The notes: generated by a model from the sequence alone, not told the origin. A stretch of DNA of 64,000 nt from Calliopum simillimum (GCA_951812925.1 OX638368.1:1798001-1862000); one strand, 5' to 3'; shown: positions 11,581 to 23,451, counted from the stretch's first letter. Program-made: numbers and translations.

Positions 11581-12904
11581 ATTCCGGTAAAATTTATTTA
11601 AAATAAAATATTTCATTCATATGCATTTGTGATGGGCGTGGTACCGCCCACTTTTTGTTGGATTTCTTTGTTCTCCTTACATACAATGTACCAAATCTCA
11701 TTGCCTTTACAAACTGGGCAACAAATGAGGCCAAAACTATAAAGCAATGTTATTCATAACAATCGCCGTTGCTGTTAGTATTCCAATGGCAAGATATTTT
11801 CACATCATCGGAGCTTTCAATGTCGTCACCATTGGCAACGACAACGACACCAGCGTCAACTAGTCATAGGCCATAAGCTTAGATACACAAACACAAACGT
11901 ATTAAGGTAGGTAGGTAATATTAAAATGAATATCCGGTTCGGAAGTAAAGAATTCCTTATTGGGAAAATTGAGAAAATAAATTTTCCATGACTGGCTGTT
12001 ATTGTGTTGCTGACGACATTTATGTCGCGTCTAGTCAAACAGCATTGTGTAACGATAGAAAACACCGACACCGATACCACCTAACGTACGTATGCCAATG
12101 TTAGTACGAGTATCTATGAAAGACAATGACAAATTTTAGGTCGCGCTAAGGCCGTGGGACGTATAGACGTTGTTGCTGTTATTGTTGTTTTGATGTTTGC
12201 GTGCCGGCCGGCTTAGCAAAAAATAAATTTTCTCGTTACACTGAGAAGAAAGATGCAAATGTAATGTAGTTATTTAAATTTTTTTTTTTTCGAATAATTT
12301 ATTAAAATAAATAGCTGATCCTCAATAAAGGCATGACAAATTGTCATGGCTGAGTTATGGATTGAACGCTGTTTTCAGTAGATGAGTTTTTCCAAGAATT
12401 TTAACCTAAAACTAACATGCCACAATTTCAGTGCATTTGAGATATTTATTCTGTAATCGTCCGTGTTATTTTTTTAATTAAATTGAAGAAACTTAAACCC
12501 GGTATCACTCACATTTATCGATGTATGTTTTTTGCTGTAATATTGGCAAATTCGTTAGTATGACACCCACATACATTAATAGTTGTTTTTTTTTAGGTTG
12601 CTAATCGTAAACATCAATTAATTTTGTGGGAGTTTCATTCATGATTTTCTATTATTCATTTATTAGTTTTGTTTTTGAATTAAATTGGTTTTTTTGTTGC
12701 CGTTGTTGTGAATTAACTTAAATAAATTGCGAATATAACTTTTATGACTCAAATACTGTGGGAACATTCAGTCAAATCATTGGCTAAAACTTAGATTTTG
12801 TTAAAAAATAAAATCATTTGAGTTTTAAATTTTAAAAAATCTTTTTGTTTGTGAAGTAAACACATTTTAATGGAGTAACAAAAGGCGGAAGGAAAAATTT
12901 TCCA
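11581..12904. other. Non-coding, host-like
   Basis: No gene was recognised. A CACTGAGAAGAAAG word at 12239 resembles the outer ends of other elements in this window, but I could not find its partner. There is a short GTGGGCGTGGTACC-type repeat scrap at 11633-11660. Confidence 0.3.
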
Positions 12905-14575
12905 TAATGCTATAAAGTGCCAAATCACCCGAGATAATGGGTGATAGATATGGTGCCATATCGTCGGTGATTTGGCACCCTAGGTGGCTTTTAAGTTTTT
13001 GTCGCTAAAATTGGATTTAACCATCAGGCTAAGTGGTTTGTGCATAGTCTTCTCTACATCCAGTGCACCCATCAGACTCATCGTGGAGATAAATCTTTTC
13101 GTTTACCTTCATCGGAAGAGGCATAATCTTTTTTTCAAATTTCTGTTCCACCATACTTTGAATTAGTTGTGTTGTCCCATTTTTCTATCGGACCATATTA
13201 TCAAGACGTTCGAATTCTTGCCCTTTATTGTCTTGCGTTTAGCTTAGAGTTTTTCACAGTCGTTGGTACAGGCGAGATTTCACTTAACACCATTTCTGCG
13301 GTATGTTACTTCAAAGTTTCCATAATTTTTTCTTAAAAATTAGAGAAAGCCTCAAATTAATCGGGTAAAACCGAATTGAAGGTCCTACTTGACTGAAATT
13401 CTGGAGTGATTGTATGTTCAAGTTATTCATAAAATTCGAACCGCCTTAATACTTCGCTGTATTTTTTTTTTTTTTTTATTACGAACTACTCACCACGGTG
13501 CTCTTAAACAGTCGATAGGTTTTTTGGCTATGTGGAGAAAATCTGTGAATGGGGTTTCATTTGTATTAGCTTATTGGTCTGAAAAATGCAAACCCCGAAA
13601 TCGTAGCTGATCATCCCCGCGAAATATCGCAAAAATACATATCCCATATAAAATAAAAAAAATTCAGAAAAAAAAACGCAACAAACAAATATAAAAATAG
13701 TAGTATTTAATGTATTTTCCGATGCTGAATCTGAATCCGGCCTTAAAATTGCTATATCTTTTGAGATATCTCAGCCTAAACAAGGAAAAAAGACCGTTTT
13801 TGCTTTATTTTTAAGCTATATAACTAGAATATAGAACATTCATACGCAGAATTCGATACATTATCTGAAAGCTCCAATCTTTTGCTTTAAAATCACATTT
13901 AAATTATATCAATAGCTTAATTTTTCTCCGAAATATCGTAGACTGAAATAATGACAAAACACGTTTTTTGCACTTTTTTAACTTTTTAGGTTAGGATATC
14001 TCCGAGAAAAATAAAGATATCGACATTATTTGAATAAGGTTTAGAAGACTGCTTAGAGCTTTCCATTTCTGCATCAGAATTTACGGATATACGTTCTGTA
14101 ATATAGCTCCAAAACACAGCAATAAAACATAGCATCGGCTTTTTTTTTTCTTGTTAAGGGTAAGATATCTCAAAAACCATATGAGATACAGCAATTCTAA
14201 GGCCGGATTTGGATTCAGCATTGCAAAATACATTAAATATAACTGTTTTGATATTTGTTTGTTGCGTTTTTTTTTCGATTTTTTTTTTTATATGGGATAT
14301 GTATTTTTGCGATATTTCGCGGGGATGATCAGCTACGGTTTCGGGGTTTGCATTTTTCAGACCACTAAACTAATACAAATGAAACCCCATTCACAGATTT
14401 TCTCCACATAGCCAAAAAACCTATCGACTGTTTAAGAGCACCGTGTCACCACGAAGTCCCTCGTGTGTCTGAATTTAACTATGTCCATATTTGAATGCTA
14501 CGAAAGCTGCACGTGTTGAAATTAGAAAGGGTGCCATATCACCTGCAGGTGCCATGTCTCCCGGGTTTGCCCCAC
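12905..14575 (+). repeat. Larger relative of the 8.6-kb MITE, interrupted
   Basis: The left portion (GTGCCAAATCACCCGAGATA, then GGTGATTTGGCACCCTAGGT) and the right portion (GAATGCTACGAAAGCTGCAC through GTGCCATGTCTCCCGGGTTT) both match the element at 8581-8854 in opposite orientation. The copy is longer because a foldback element (13494-14445) sits inside it. The 480 bp at 13003-13490 are unassigned. A weak minus-strand frame there (13021-13160) has no recognisable motif. Confidence 0.6.
13494..14445. mobile_element. Foldback element with CACGGTG tips and 4-bp TSD
   Basis: Arms of about 300 bp are inverted copies of each other, from CACGGTGCTCTTAAACAGTC at the left to its complement at the right. 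Shared blocks include AAAATCTGTGAATGGGGTTT and CGCGAAATATCGCAAAAATA. Both sides are flanked by TCAC (13490-13493 and 14446-14449). CAC-type tips with a 4-bp target fit Chapaev-like elements, but no transposase is present and the class is inference. The middle holds the 'GCTGAATCTGAATCCGG' core also seen in other foldbacks in this window. Confidence 0.78.
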
Positions 14576-15882
14576 TGAAATTATTGTAAGTAGATTGTTT
14601 TACTAGCGAACTTAATATAAGTTAATTAAAATAAAGTCATATCAAAAAGGTTGATCGAACTCTTAAAGGTATTTATGGTTAAATTTTAATTCGTATAAAT
14701 GGTATAATTTTTATTTTTTTATTTTAATTATAACCAAAGAAATTGTATTGACACTACGTACCACAGTACTAATGAGTCAATTGAACGACGACTTCGTCAT
14801 CAATATTGTCGTTGTTGTTGCTGTATTGTTGTGGTGGGCGGAAGTTGATGAGATTTTTAAGTAAATTTAAATTTTTTTTTTTTCCTTCTTTTTTCATATT
14901 TTTGCGAACGGAACGGAAGTTATTATTATTATTGTTGCCGTTTTTGTATGAAATTGTTTGTTTATTTATTTTTGTTGATTCAACAATGGAATTTACTACT
15001 ACGACTACTACTTCTGTGGCTGTTGTCTGTTGTACTTTGTGTATTTGTTGTTATAATTGTTGCGGTTTTTTTTTTTTTTTGATTCTGTTGTATTTTGCTA
15101 ATATGCACTCATATTATTCCGATGTCGAATAAAGAAATCTTTCTTTAATCAGCTGCTTTTTGTTACCATTTTTGGTTTAATATTTAAATTTTGTTTTAAC
15201 TAAGTGTAATAGGCTGTTCCAGCTCTTTGGGCCAAATTTTGTACAAGTTTTTTTTTTCTACGTCATCAAGACAACGACATTTTGGATTAAATCCAAAAGT
15301 AGTCATAATCGTAATCCTTTAATTTTCTGTTACATTTCTGCATAACTGAGTGACTGACTGACTGTCTTGTGTTGTCAGAAAAGCTGGCCCAGTTAACTGA
15401 CAAGCAATATTTTTGGCTTGAATTGTAAAAGTATGAATTGAATTCAGCCTTATAAATGCAAACATACAAACATGCGTTCACACGAGCACGTAGCATATCT
15501 ATCTATCTCTCTCTCTCTGTCCTACTCGTTATCTTTCTCTCTCTCGCTCCTTTCCTGGCAACATTTTGAACAATTTCAATTAAACTGCTTCATTATGCAT
15601 GAAATTTAATAAATTTAATTGCATTAAGCGTGCCAGCAATAGCGAGTTTCAATGAATTCTATGCTATAATTACTTATTATTATTATTGTTACTTTTGTTT
15701 TTGGTGTTGTTGTATTTTTTTTTTTTTTTTTTTTCAAATTTTATTTGTAATTGTTTTTTATGCTTGCGCCTCTTGGCAATTTATGTTATTGTGCAACAAT
15801 TTGCTATAACAATTTTGACATTTGTTGGCCGTGTTGTTAATTTTAATAGAAAATAATCACATATTAAGTTTTTAATTGCATA
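14576..15882. other. Host-like non-coding sequence
   Basis: TTG-rich and T-run tracts (14795-15090), a (CT)n run at 15508-15545 and a 16-T run near 15717-15734. No gene is supported. Confidence 0.35.
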
Positions 15883-16086
15883 CACGGAAAAAAAAAATGA
15901 CTTTTTATTTCTCATATATTTTGCCAGAATTTCTAGTCAGAATAGTGACAACTCCCCACTGAAGTAAATTTTACCTTACTGTTTTAGTCAATTTAGAATT
16001 TTCGAATCAAGTAATTTTTTTGACCAAATTTAAAGTGATATTTATCTTACTGTTAGGTTCAAAAAACAAAAAAAAAAAAATAATTG

Positions 16087-16158
16087 ACCGCACTAGGGTT
16101 CGAACCATGATCCGTCCGTTTGATGGATAGAAACTTATTCTCTGCGCTATTACCGCAT
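16087..16158 (-). other. tRNA-like segment with pol III boxes
   Basis: On the minus strand GCGGTAATAGCGCAGAGAAT resembles a D-arm/box A, and GGTTCGAACCC (plus 16096-16106) is a B box. The anticodon-arm wording TCTATCCATCAAACGGA parallels TCTATCTATCACACGGA at 11 kb. A T-run on the minus strand lies just downstream (plus-strand A-run 16061-16080). It is homologous to the 11-kb segment and is not a plausible functional tRNA. Confidence 0.6.
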
Positions 16159-16460
16159 ATGATAAAAAGGTATAAAATTTGTATACAAACCAAATGTCTG
16201 TCTATTTTACAAGAATTTTAGAGTCAGAATGGTTATCTTCATATTTTTATGATATTTACTTAAAGTATAGTTTAATCACCAAAAAAAATTATAAAGTCAA
16301 AATTAAAATTTAAATAAATTAAAAATGTTCACACACTTGGATGAAATTACAATTTACTCTATACATAAAGTCAAATTTAGGCAATTTGGAGTAAATAGTA
16401 ATTTTATTATTGTAGTGTAAGGTAATTTATGTTTGAAATTCAGTGTTTACTTCGATAACA

Positions 16461-17350
16461 CAGTGCTACAGTGATTTTACACTTTGCATCAGACTTAGCA
16501 GATATCGTAGGTCTGGTTGAGTACTTAATTTGCCTATACTTAAAAATTTTAATACTACCTCAAAATCTTAAGTTACCCTTAAAAAACTGTTTTTGGGTGA
16601 CTTTGTGCACTTAAAAATTTGTAGCTGAGTTATTTCTTAGCCGATTTTGCATTTTTTGACTTATTTGAAAAACGGAATTTATGGGCATTCTAAAACCATA
16701 TATTATAGTTCAATATTTAAGTTCAATGGAAATATTTGGGGACATTTTAGAAGAAAGTAAGAATTTGCGAATATTTCAACGCATTATAACCAAGTTTTTA
16801 GAAACAGGTGCCAAAAAGACCCATTGAAAACAGGACCTAATGGGTTAAGACGATTTGAAAAATGTTATACTCGAAATTGTACGATCAATTATTAATACTC
16901 GTTTTTATTAAATAAGTCCTTGTAAAAGCAAAATGTTGTACAGGCATTTTTTATTGGTTAAGAATTATAATTTCGAATAAAATAAGATTTTAAAAAAAAT
17001 CGTAACATCTTAAATTTTCAACCAATTTTGATGAATGTTGGTTAGGTTTATTTAAAATTATACTTTCTTTATGAAAAAATTAAAATATACATATCTTACG
17101 CTGCGAAGTGTTGCTTAAAAATGACATTTAACATTTAAGCTAAAATATATATATTAAGAATGGCCATAAATTCTTATTAACAAATCAGTGAAAAATGCAG
17201 AATCGGCTAAGAAATGACAGAGCTACAAATTTCGAAGTGCATAAAGTCATCCAAAAACAGTTTTTTTAAGTGTAGGCAAATTAAGTGCTTGACGAGACCT
17301 ACAATATCAACTGGGTCTTTTTAAAAGTGTATGTATATTTTGTAGCACTG
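16461..17350. repeat. Foldback element with CAGTGCTACA tips
   Basis: The inverted tips are CAGTGCTACA (16461) and TGTAGCACTG (17341-17350). Further matching arms run from about 16505 to 16690 and 17155 to 17315, for example GTACTTAATTTGCCTA against its near complement, and AATCGGCTAAGAAATGACA. The right side is followed by TA; the left has CA, possibly a mutated TA target. It is nested inside 15883-17408. Confidence 0.7.
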
Positions 17351-17408
17351 TATAATTTCTTTACTACCCCGAGTGGAATAAAAATTATGATGCGGATTTT
17401 TCTCCGTG

Positions 17409-18092
17409 TATAGTAACCACTTTTCGAGTCCCCTGGCCTTCGCCTTTCGCATTATTTAACTTAAATTGTTGCAGAATTGAATTTTGTAATTACTGTAGTA
17501 AATATTCATGAAATTTTCTTGTATGTATGTATTAACTTACCTAAGTATTTTGAAGATACATTTTTTTATCATTAATAAAACAAAATTCTTTTGATGCATT
17601 TTATGTGCAAATACCCGACAAAAATTGCACGCCAGATGGCACATTAACTCAAACAAAAACGGTCAATCAAAAAAAAGCTGGAAAGAGTATTTCGATTACG
17701 ATCATTTCCAATCCCCCTGAGTCAGGCGAGACGTTTTATTTAGCTTCGTTTTCCCGTTATCGTGATTTTTACAGATTGACTCAGGAGTTGACGCTGATCA
17801 AGAGTGTTTATGCTTGACCTATCACGTCTCCTGCTCTGATTACAAACGGGCAAAGTAATTTTTAAAAATTTTATCCCCATTACATCGTAACTTTTAAGAG
17901 TCGCTATGTATAAAAAATATAAAAAAAATTATCTGCATGACCCGTAACATACTGTTATGTCTTTCGATACGTAAGAAATTCAATAATTTTTACGTTTACG
18001 TCTATATTTGTTTAGCTCCCTGCGCGAACGCAACGAATCCCGTGGGATGAGTATGTCAATAGGTAGCCTGGCTCTTGGGAATATAGTCCCAA
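17409..18092. other. Non-coding with a scrap of the dispersed repeat
   Basis: Positions 17715-17830 carry the TCAGGAGTTGACGCTGATCA wording of the dispersed fly repeat. The open frame 17605-17817 overlaps this scrap and has no recognisable protein motif. Confidence 0.35.
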
Positions 18093-18440
18093 TGGAGCGT
18101 TTCTCGGGAGGGGACCGTGCGTTGTGTGTGCAAGAGTTTACAAAAACGGTGAATCGGCGACAGCAGCGCATAAAAAATTCTGCAATATTGTAGGTTTTCG
18201 CCACTTAAATGAGGCACTAAGCATACCTCTCTTTCGAAAATGCGTGAAGAAGTTTAAAGAGACCATTACGACATTGGAAAAACAAAACGCGACGACTAAA
18301 ATTATCAAGAACTGCAGAAAAGGTGAAAGGTGCTTACCAGTCTGTTCGTGACGATCCCAACCGCAATTGCTTTCAATGTGCCTAGATCGTCATTACACCA
18401 CATTATGCACAAATACCTAAAGCCTGCAGCCCTATTAAAT
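18093..18440 (+). pseudogene. Fragment of a DUF4817-type transposon protein
   Basis: The start MERFSGGDRALCV is followed after a frameshift near 18130 by VYKNGESATAAHKKF and a helix-rich stretch (LFRKCVKKFKETITTLEK). After a second frameshift come QSVRDDPN and then RSSLHHIMHKYLK. This order is typical of insect transposon proteins with an N-terminal DUF4817 helix-turn-helix, followed by a second HTH, upstream of an IS630/Tc-type DDE domain. Only the DNA-binding part survives, in three frames. The DDE domain is missing and no TIRs were found. Confidence 0.68.
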
Positions 18441-18938
18441 TCAATTGGTTTTAGAATTGGCCTCTACGCAATCCTGATTTAACCGCTTGTTAGAATAAAT
18501 GAGTGCTGTTACCACGAGGGCTTACATTTGGATGATTTTATTTTAACAAATTTATCCCCAAACTGTGTACTTTAAAAAATTATAAACCAATTTTTGATTA
18601 ATGTCTTATTTTTTTTTTTAATTGGTCCACTAAATAAAATCTTTCTTTTGGGATGCCTTGCATAACGATATTTTCATAAAATTTTTGTGAATTTCAACAC
18701 ACTTTTCCCATTGTTTGTCGTTTCCCCAGGGATGAGCGCAATGTCTGGCCTCATGCCTGGTTTTTAATATCAGAGATAAATAAAGACTAATATTTGCAAT
18801 TTTTACTCAAATCAGGGAAGTTCATTATAACTATATCGATTCAGAAGTTGACGCTGATCGAGAATATATCACATTTGCTACGTCCTCTTTCTATATGTTA
18901 CAAACAGATGGACAAAATGTGAATATAACATGGGTGTA
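18441..18938. other. Non-coding AT-rich stretch
   Basis: No gene was recognised. A scrap of the GTTGACGCTGATCGAGAATA repeat lies at 18847-18870. Confidence 0.35.
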
Positions 18939-18942
18939 GGGT

Positions 18943-19638
18943 CACGGTGGTTTTTAAAAAATTTTAATTTTTTGAAATATCACCCGCTATTTTTTTGGTA
19001 TCGTTTCCGCATCAATCATTTTTAAAAAAAATTGGTTTTTTTGTATTTAAGAAAAACACAAACAAAAAACCGGAAACAGCAATAGTCATTCCAGATGTAA
19101 TTGTTGATGCTTAATGCAAACCCGGTCTTAGAATTGCTCTATTACGTCTGGACTTGGAGATATCCTTACATAAATGTTTAAAGAACACCACATTTTTCCT
19201 ATTTTTGAAGTTATATAACAAGATAAGGTAAAATTATGCCGTAAAATCTGATAACGATATCTTTTTTTTTTTGTCGGAGATATCTTTACCTGAAAAGTTA
19301 AAAAACTGCAAAAACATGATTTTTGGCTATTTTGGATGTTATATGCAGGACACACAAAATTTTTTTGTGAATTTCTATCACCAGAAACATTTGGTACTTT
19401 CTTGTGGCTTTAAATTGAACTATCGAATGTTCATCTGCAAAGTTATGTTAACTTTAAAATCACACCATGAAACTCAAAGTAAAAAATCTCGGTTTTCGGC
19501 TATATTTGAGGTTGTATACAGTACGGACGAAATTCGTCTGCTCTTTTTTACTAACCGACACATTTAAAACCATTCTTTATCTTCAAAATGAGCTATCAAG
19601 TGGTCTCATGTGATTAAAATTTTTTTAAAACCACCGTG
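18943..19638. mobile_element. CACGGTGG-tipped nonautonomous element
   Basis: The inverted ends read CACGGTGGTTTTTAAAAAAT at the left and CACGGTGGTTTTAAAAAAAT inverted at the right. GGGT flanks both sides (18939-18942 and 19639-19642). This is the same tip and the same 4-bp target size as the foldback at 13494-14445. The interior has the related core GATGCTTAATGCAAACCCGG followed by CTTAGAATTG, and the TTCAAAATGAGCT word. There is no transposase. Confidence 0.72.
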
Positions 19639-19639
19639 G

Positions 19640-20339
19640 GGTATAAAACGAGAAAAATTGACGCTGCTGGGTGTGATATTGATGTACGCGATGGCGTTGA
19701 TGGCAACTTTGGCGGCGTCATTGTCATATTGCTGTGATTATGGACGGCTGTTCATGTTGTTGTTGACTTTTTAAAATTGTTTTTTTTCTTGTCTTGTTGC
19801 TGTTGTTATTTTTCGTTGTCGCCACAAATGCCGCCAACAATGTCGCGTCGCTTCAAGCATCCAATTTTGTCCGTCAAATTTATGGTTACTGAGATAAGGT
19901 TTATAAATAATGAGCACATTGGCTTGCAATTTTTATTTTTTGGTTCAATTTCAAATGGTCGAAAAATTTCATGTAGTTGTTGCTACTGCTGCTGCTACTA
20001 TTTTTTGTTGTTGTTCTGGTCATATGTACGACTACGTACCATATTAGGTATATTGAAGTAAGTTATGATTATTTTTAAAACATTTGATTTTTTATTCATG
20101 CAATTCCTTTTAATGACATTCTTGTCACTTGTTTTTTTCTTTCAATATTAATTTTGCCTCTACTACTCTGGATTTATTTGCATTGATATTAATGACGGTA
20201 AGGCGATAGCGAGCTAAGTTTTCAAACTAAAAGCTGCCATATTGCAGTCCGATTTTACGTGATTTGGAGATTAATTCCTCTAAAATTGACTACTGCTAAA
20301 AAAAAAATATTCAAAAAACACGTTCTTTTTTTTAATATG
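19640..20339. other. Host-like non-coding sequence
   Basis: GTTG/GCTGCTACTG-rich tracts and T-runs; the frame at 19777-20061 is low-complexity. No gene is supported. Confidence 0.3.
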
Positions 20340-20549
20340 CACAGTAAAAAATTATAGTTTACTTTTGATTCCATTTGGTTTTGATTTTAAACTGTTATGG
20401 TATTAAATTTAAAATTTGTTCCAAAAAAGATTGAAATTTATTCCGGTAGCTTTTAGTTTTAACACAAAAAATAATTACTTTTAAACCATATTTTTTTTTA
20501 ATTTTTTAATACCAAAGTGGCTTAGAAGCAAAAAAAAAATTTTTATTTT

Positions 20550-21246
20550 TTCCCGTTTCGGATACTTTAAACCCTCAAGAATAATGTAGAAACCTTCTTT
20601 TCCCTCAGATGTTATCGGAAAGTAATTAAAAACTAGTTTCGCCGCACGGCGTCGAGCGCTCGAGTTACACACCTGACGCGTTCAGTTGATTATTTTGTTG
20701 TCGCTTTCGTTCTCACTCTAACCTTGTCTAACCACTCTAACATTTGTTGTCGAATCGTGCTCTGCTGTCGTAAAAACACGCGTTTTGCAAAAGTCCTATT
20801 ACTTTCCGACTCGTGCATTATTGTGTCGATAATATTGATAATTTGTTGCGAAATCTTTAAATCTTCAATAAATTTTTAACAATATTATTAACAAAAAACG
20901 AGGTTGAAAAAGACCAAAAAAATTTAAAATTGCACTACTTGTTTATATATCAATATTTTTTTCCAGTTCTGGTACCCAAGATAGCCATTCACATGTACTT
21001 TAAAATGCAATTTGTTTTTTGTGTTTCAGATGATCTGAAATCGAAAAATCGTGGGTACCACATCAAAACCGGCCTACTTCCGGTCGCCCATATCTTCACC
21101 GGAAGTCAACGAAAATTGAAAATTTTTTTTTTTTGCTACTTAAAAATATGTACAATAACATATAAAAACATCAAAAATGTTGAATTAAAATTTATATGAA
21201 AAAAAAAATTGTTTCGCAAAAACGCTACTTCTACCTGACTACTCCC
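20550..21246 (+). repeat. TTAA-type nonautonomous element, copy 1 (left tip lost)
   Basis: It matches 25560-26124 plus 26773-26860 closely: CCCGTTTCGGATACTTTAAA at the left, GGTACCCAAGATAGCCATTC and ACTTCCGGTCGCCCATATC in the middle, and the right tip ACCTGACTACTCCC followed by TTAA (21247-21250). The GGGAGTAG left tip is missing. Positions 20632-20850 hold about 215 bp not present in copy 2 (GCCGCACGGCGTCGAGCGCT and onward), while copy 2 has another 180 bp there. The two copies therefore have different middle segments. Confidence 0.75.
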
Positions 21247-21509
21247 TTAATGCTTTAAATTCATGAAACTATTCTTTTTAATTTCAAATTAAATCCAAGA
21301 AAAGTATTAAAATATTCTCTGCGCCAATTTTTATACTTTTGGTTTGAAACTAATGCCATCAAAGTTGGAATTTAGCTTGGAGAGACTACTTAATTTCAAA
21401 ATTTGAGCAATTTTATTTATCAAAAGAGAAAAAAAAAAGAATGAGAACAAAAAAAATCAAAAAAAAAATTTTTCAATTGTTTATATACAAATTTCACACA
21501 ACTTCGGCT

Positions 21510-21929
21510 AATAGCCGAATGAGCTAAAGGCTTGGTAATTTATCTACATAGGTTGTGACGAAGCTTTTGCTATGGCCCGAGGTCTTGGCTCGCCGGTGGC
21601 CAAGGTTCGCTTTACAAAATATTTTTATTTCGAAGGGTTAACAATAATAACAATTCTAGTTTTAAGTTGAATATAAACACCGGTTTTCGTTCTTTTATTT
21701 CCTTTATTTACAAATTTCTTACGATTACGATACCTCTTCGAAGCTCTACCCTGTTGCCCGTTCCGGCTTCACTGTTTCGGCTTAGCTCAACACAGACGAA
21801 TACGCAACTACCAATATTTAGTGCACTCCGTTTCGCACAAGTGCCGAAACGCTAGCAAGAAAGAGTCGCCAATATAACTATCCCTACTATCTGCCTATTC
21901 GCTCTCTCGTCCATTCCGGTTTCCCAGTT
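21510..21929. repeat. Unclassified GC-richer repeat leading into a tandem array
   Basis: Sequence such as GGCTAATAGCCGAATGAGCT and GGTCTTGGCTCGCCGGTGGC is unlike its AT-rich surroundings. Together with 23202-23330 (GTCGCCGCCGGACACTGATG) it brackets the tandem repeats. It might be a solo LTR or other TE; I could not find ends. Confidence 0.35.
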
Positions 21930-22275
21930 TCGGCTTGGCTCAATACGAACGAATACACAACGAAAAAATGCGCTGTCTACTCTTCGCCCCCCTTACAGTA
22001 TCGGATTGGCTCAATACCGTTCTAACTAAATACCCCTAACCACTACGTTACTACACTTACTGTATCGGCTTGGCTCAATACTAACTATCTTAATACACCT
22101 AAGTAATTACTTTATTTCCCACCTTCACAGTATCGGCTTGGCTCAGTACCGATCTAACTAAATACTCTGTTTCCCACCTTCACAGTATCGGCTTGGCTTA
22201 ATACCGCTCTAACTAAATACCCTAATTACTACGTTTACCACCTTCCCAGTATCGGCTTGGCTCAATTCCGTGCTA

Positions 22276-23199
22276 CAGTCTGTTAAATAAAAGCGTGGTC
22301 ATTGTTGTGAGAAAATGAAAATACCCATTGCGAAAATTCTTTTTAATATTGATTTATTTGATCGAAAACTTCAATGCAAATACATTAATAGCAGGTCCAA
22401 TCACCCCCAGCATCAATTATAGCTTGACATCTTCGCGACATACTTTGAACAAGATGTTGCGCATACTCTTCTGAAAACGACCTCCAAATTTTGTGAATGC
22501 GTCGAACCAGCTGTTTCAAGTTGCAGTGTCGGTTTTTCTGAAGCTTCATCTTCATTTGCGCCCAAACGTTTTCAATTGGATTGGCATCGGGCGACTGAGA
22601 CGGCCAATCCAAAGTCACGACACCAAATTGTCTTTGGCCCATTCAAGACGTTTTTGGACATGTTTTTCACTGAGCATCGGTTTTTGCAAAGTACTTCGGT
22701 ATTTCACACTATTTGCAATCAAATGATTACGAATAGTTCCGTGGGAGATATTCAAACCTTTTTGGGACAATTTCGAAGCACCTTCACGCAAAGTTAATGT
22801 TGGATTTTTCGAAAATAGAGAACAGATCAGTTTTTCCTGTTTTTCCGTCACTACACCGACAGACCCGCGATTTGGAAAGTCATCGACATTTTTTACTTCT
22901 TTGAAGCGATTCACCCACTTACTCACAAACTGTTTCGACTTTTGCATATACTTCGCAGCCGCCGCTTGGGTCATTTTGGGACCTTTGGGGTGCAAACACA
23001 AAAAAACGGCTTCAAAGCGCGACGCGTACGCGGTACTCATTTTGGAAAAATGCTGAGAACGCATTGAAAACAGTGGTCAGCTGATTCACTTTCACGAAGC
23101 ATGAAGGACAATACTGCCCTCTGTGTGAGAAAAAAAAATTACAGCATTATACTTTACCGATCGCGAGTAATCGTGACCACGCTCTTATTTAACAGACTG
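22276..23199 (-). mobile_element. Tc1-like element with internal deletion
   Basis: The inverted ends are CAGTCTGTTAAATAAAAGCG at the left and CAGTCTGTTAAATAAGAGCG inverted at the right, continuing through TGGTCA. TA lies on each side (22274-22275, 23200-23201). The element is 924 bp, shorter than usual Tc1 elements (about 1.3-1.7 kb), because the middle of the transposase is gone. It sits in the tandem array, whose text resumes directly after the second TA. Confidence 0.92.
22385..23040 (-). pseudogene. Tc1-like transposase, catalytic core deleted
   Basis: The likely start is the ATG at 23040-23038 (MSTAYASRFEAVF). The paired N-terminal helix-turn-helix region is intact (AAAKYMQKSKQFVSKWVNRF; LTLREGASKLSQKGLNISHG). 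At LEWAKDN the frame jumps to GVVTLDWPSQSPDANPIENV, with a frameshift at the junction near 22630. The first two catalytic D residues are therefore lost. Only the PIE glutamate block and the C-terminus remain. About 100-140 residues are missing compared with intact relatives. Confidence 0.88.
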
Positions 23200-23451
23200 T
23201 AACTACTATGCTTACCACCTTTACTCGCTTCAGGTCGCCGCCGGACACTGATGTTATAAGTTATAACAGCTGATTGCTGCGACAGCTGTTTACTGGTATT
23301 GCCATATTGTACTAATACTATTTTACTTAATATATTACACTATCATCTAACTATTTTGTTGGTTGACTTCAAATTTCTTATTATACTTATTAATACATTT
23401 TAATTACAAATCAATTTAAATTCAATAATCGATATAAAATAAATATGTGGG

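Larger units (their letters stand above)
15883..17408 (-). mobile_element. CACGG-ended element with tRNA-like segment, complete relative of the 11-kb copy
   Basis: The tips are CACGGAAAAAAAA at the left and, inverted, CACGGAGAAAAATCCGC at the right. It flanks CATA on the left and TATA on the right, a possible 4-bp target with one change. Read on the minus strand, the order of blocks matches 11064-11580: CCACTCGGGGTAGTA, ATTTCAAACATAA, tRNA-like segment, TTTACTTCAGTGGGGAGTTG. A separate foldback (16461-17350) is inserted within it. No transposase is seen. Confidence 0.65.
21930..23220 (+). repeat. Tandem array of about 55-65-bp units, split by a Tc1-like insertion
   Basis: The word CGGCTTGGCTCAATAC (or one-base variants) recurs near 21941, 22005, 22070, 22133, 22189 and 22252. 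It is usually followed by CTAACTAAATAC and a CCACCTTC link. The last unit is interrupted at 22275 by the Tc1-like element and resumes at 23202 (AACTACTATGCTTACCACCT). Earlier, more diverged units are at about 21775. No coding content. Confidence 0.8.

Noticed and set aside
17605..17817. 70-codon frame beginning MQIPDKNCTPDG
   Set aside because: It runs into the dispersed GTTGACGCTGATC repeat and has no recognisable domain.
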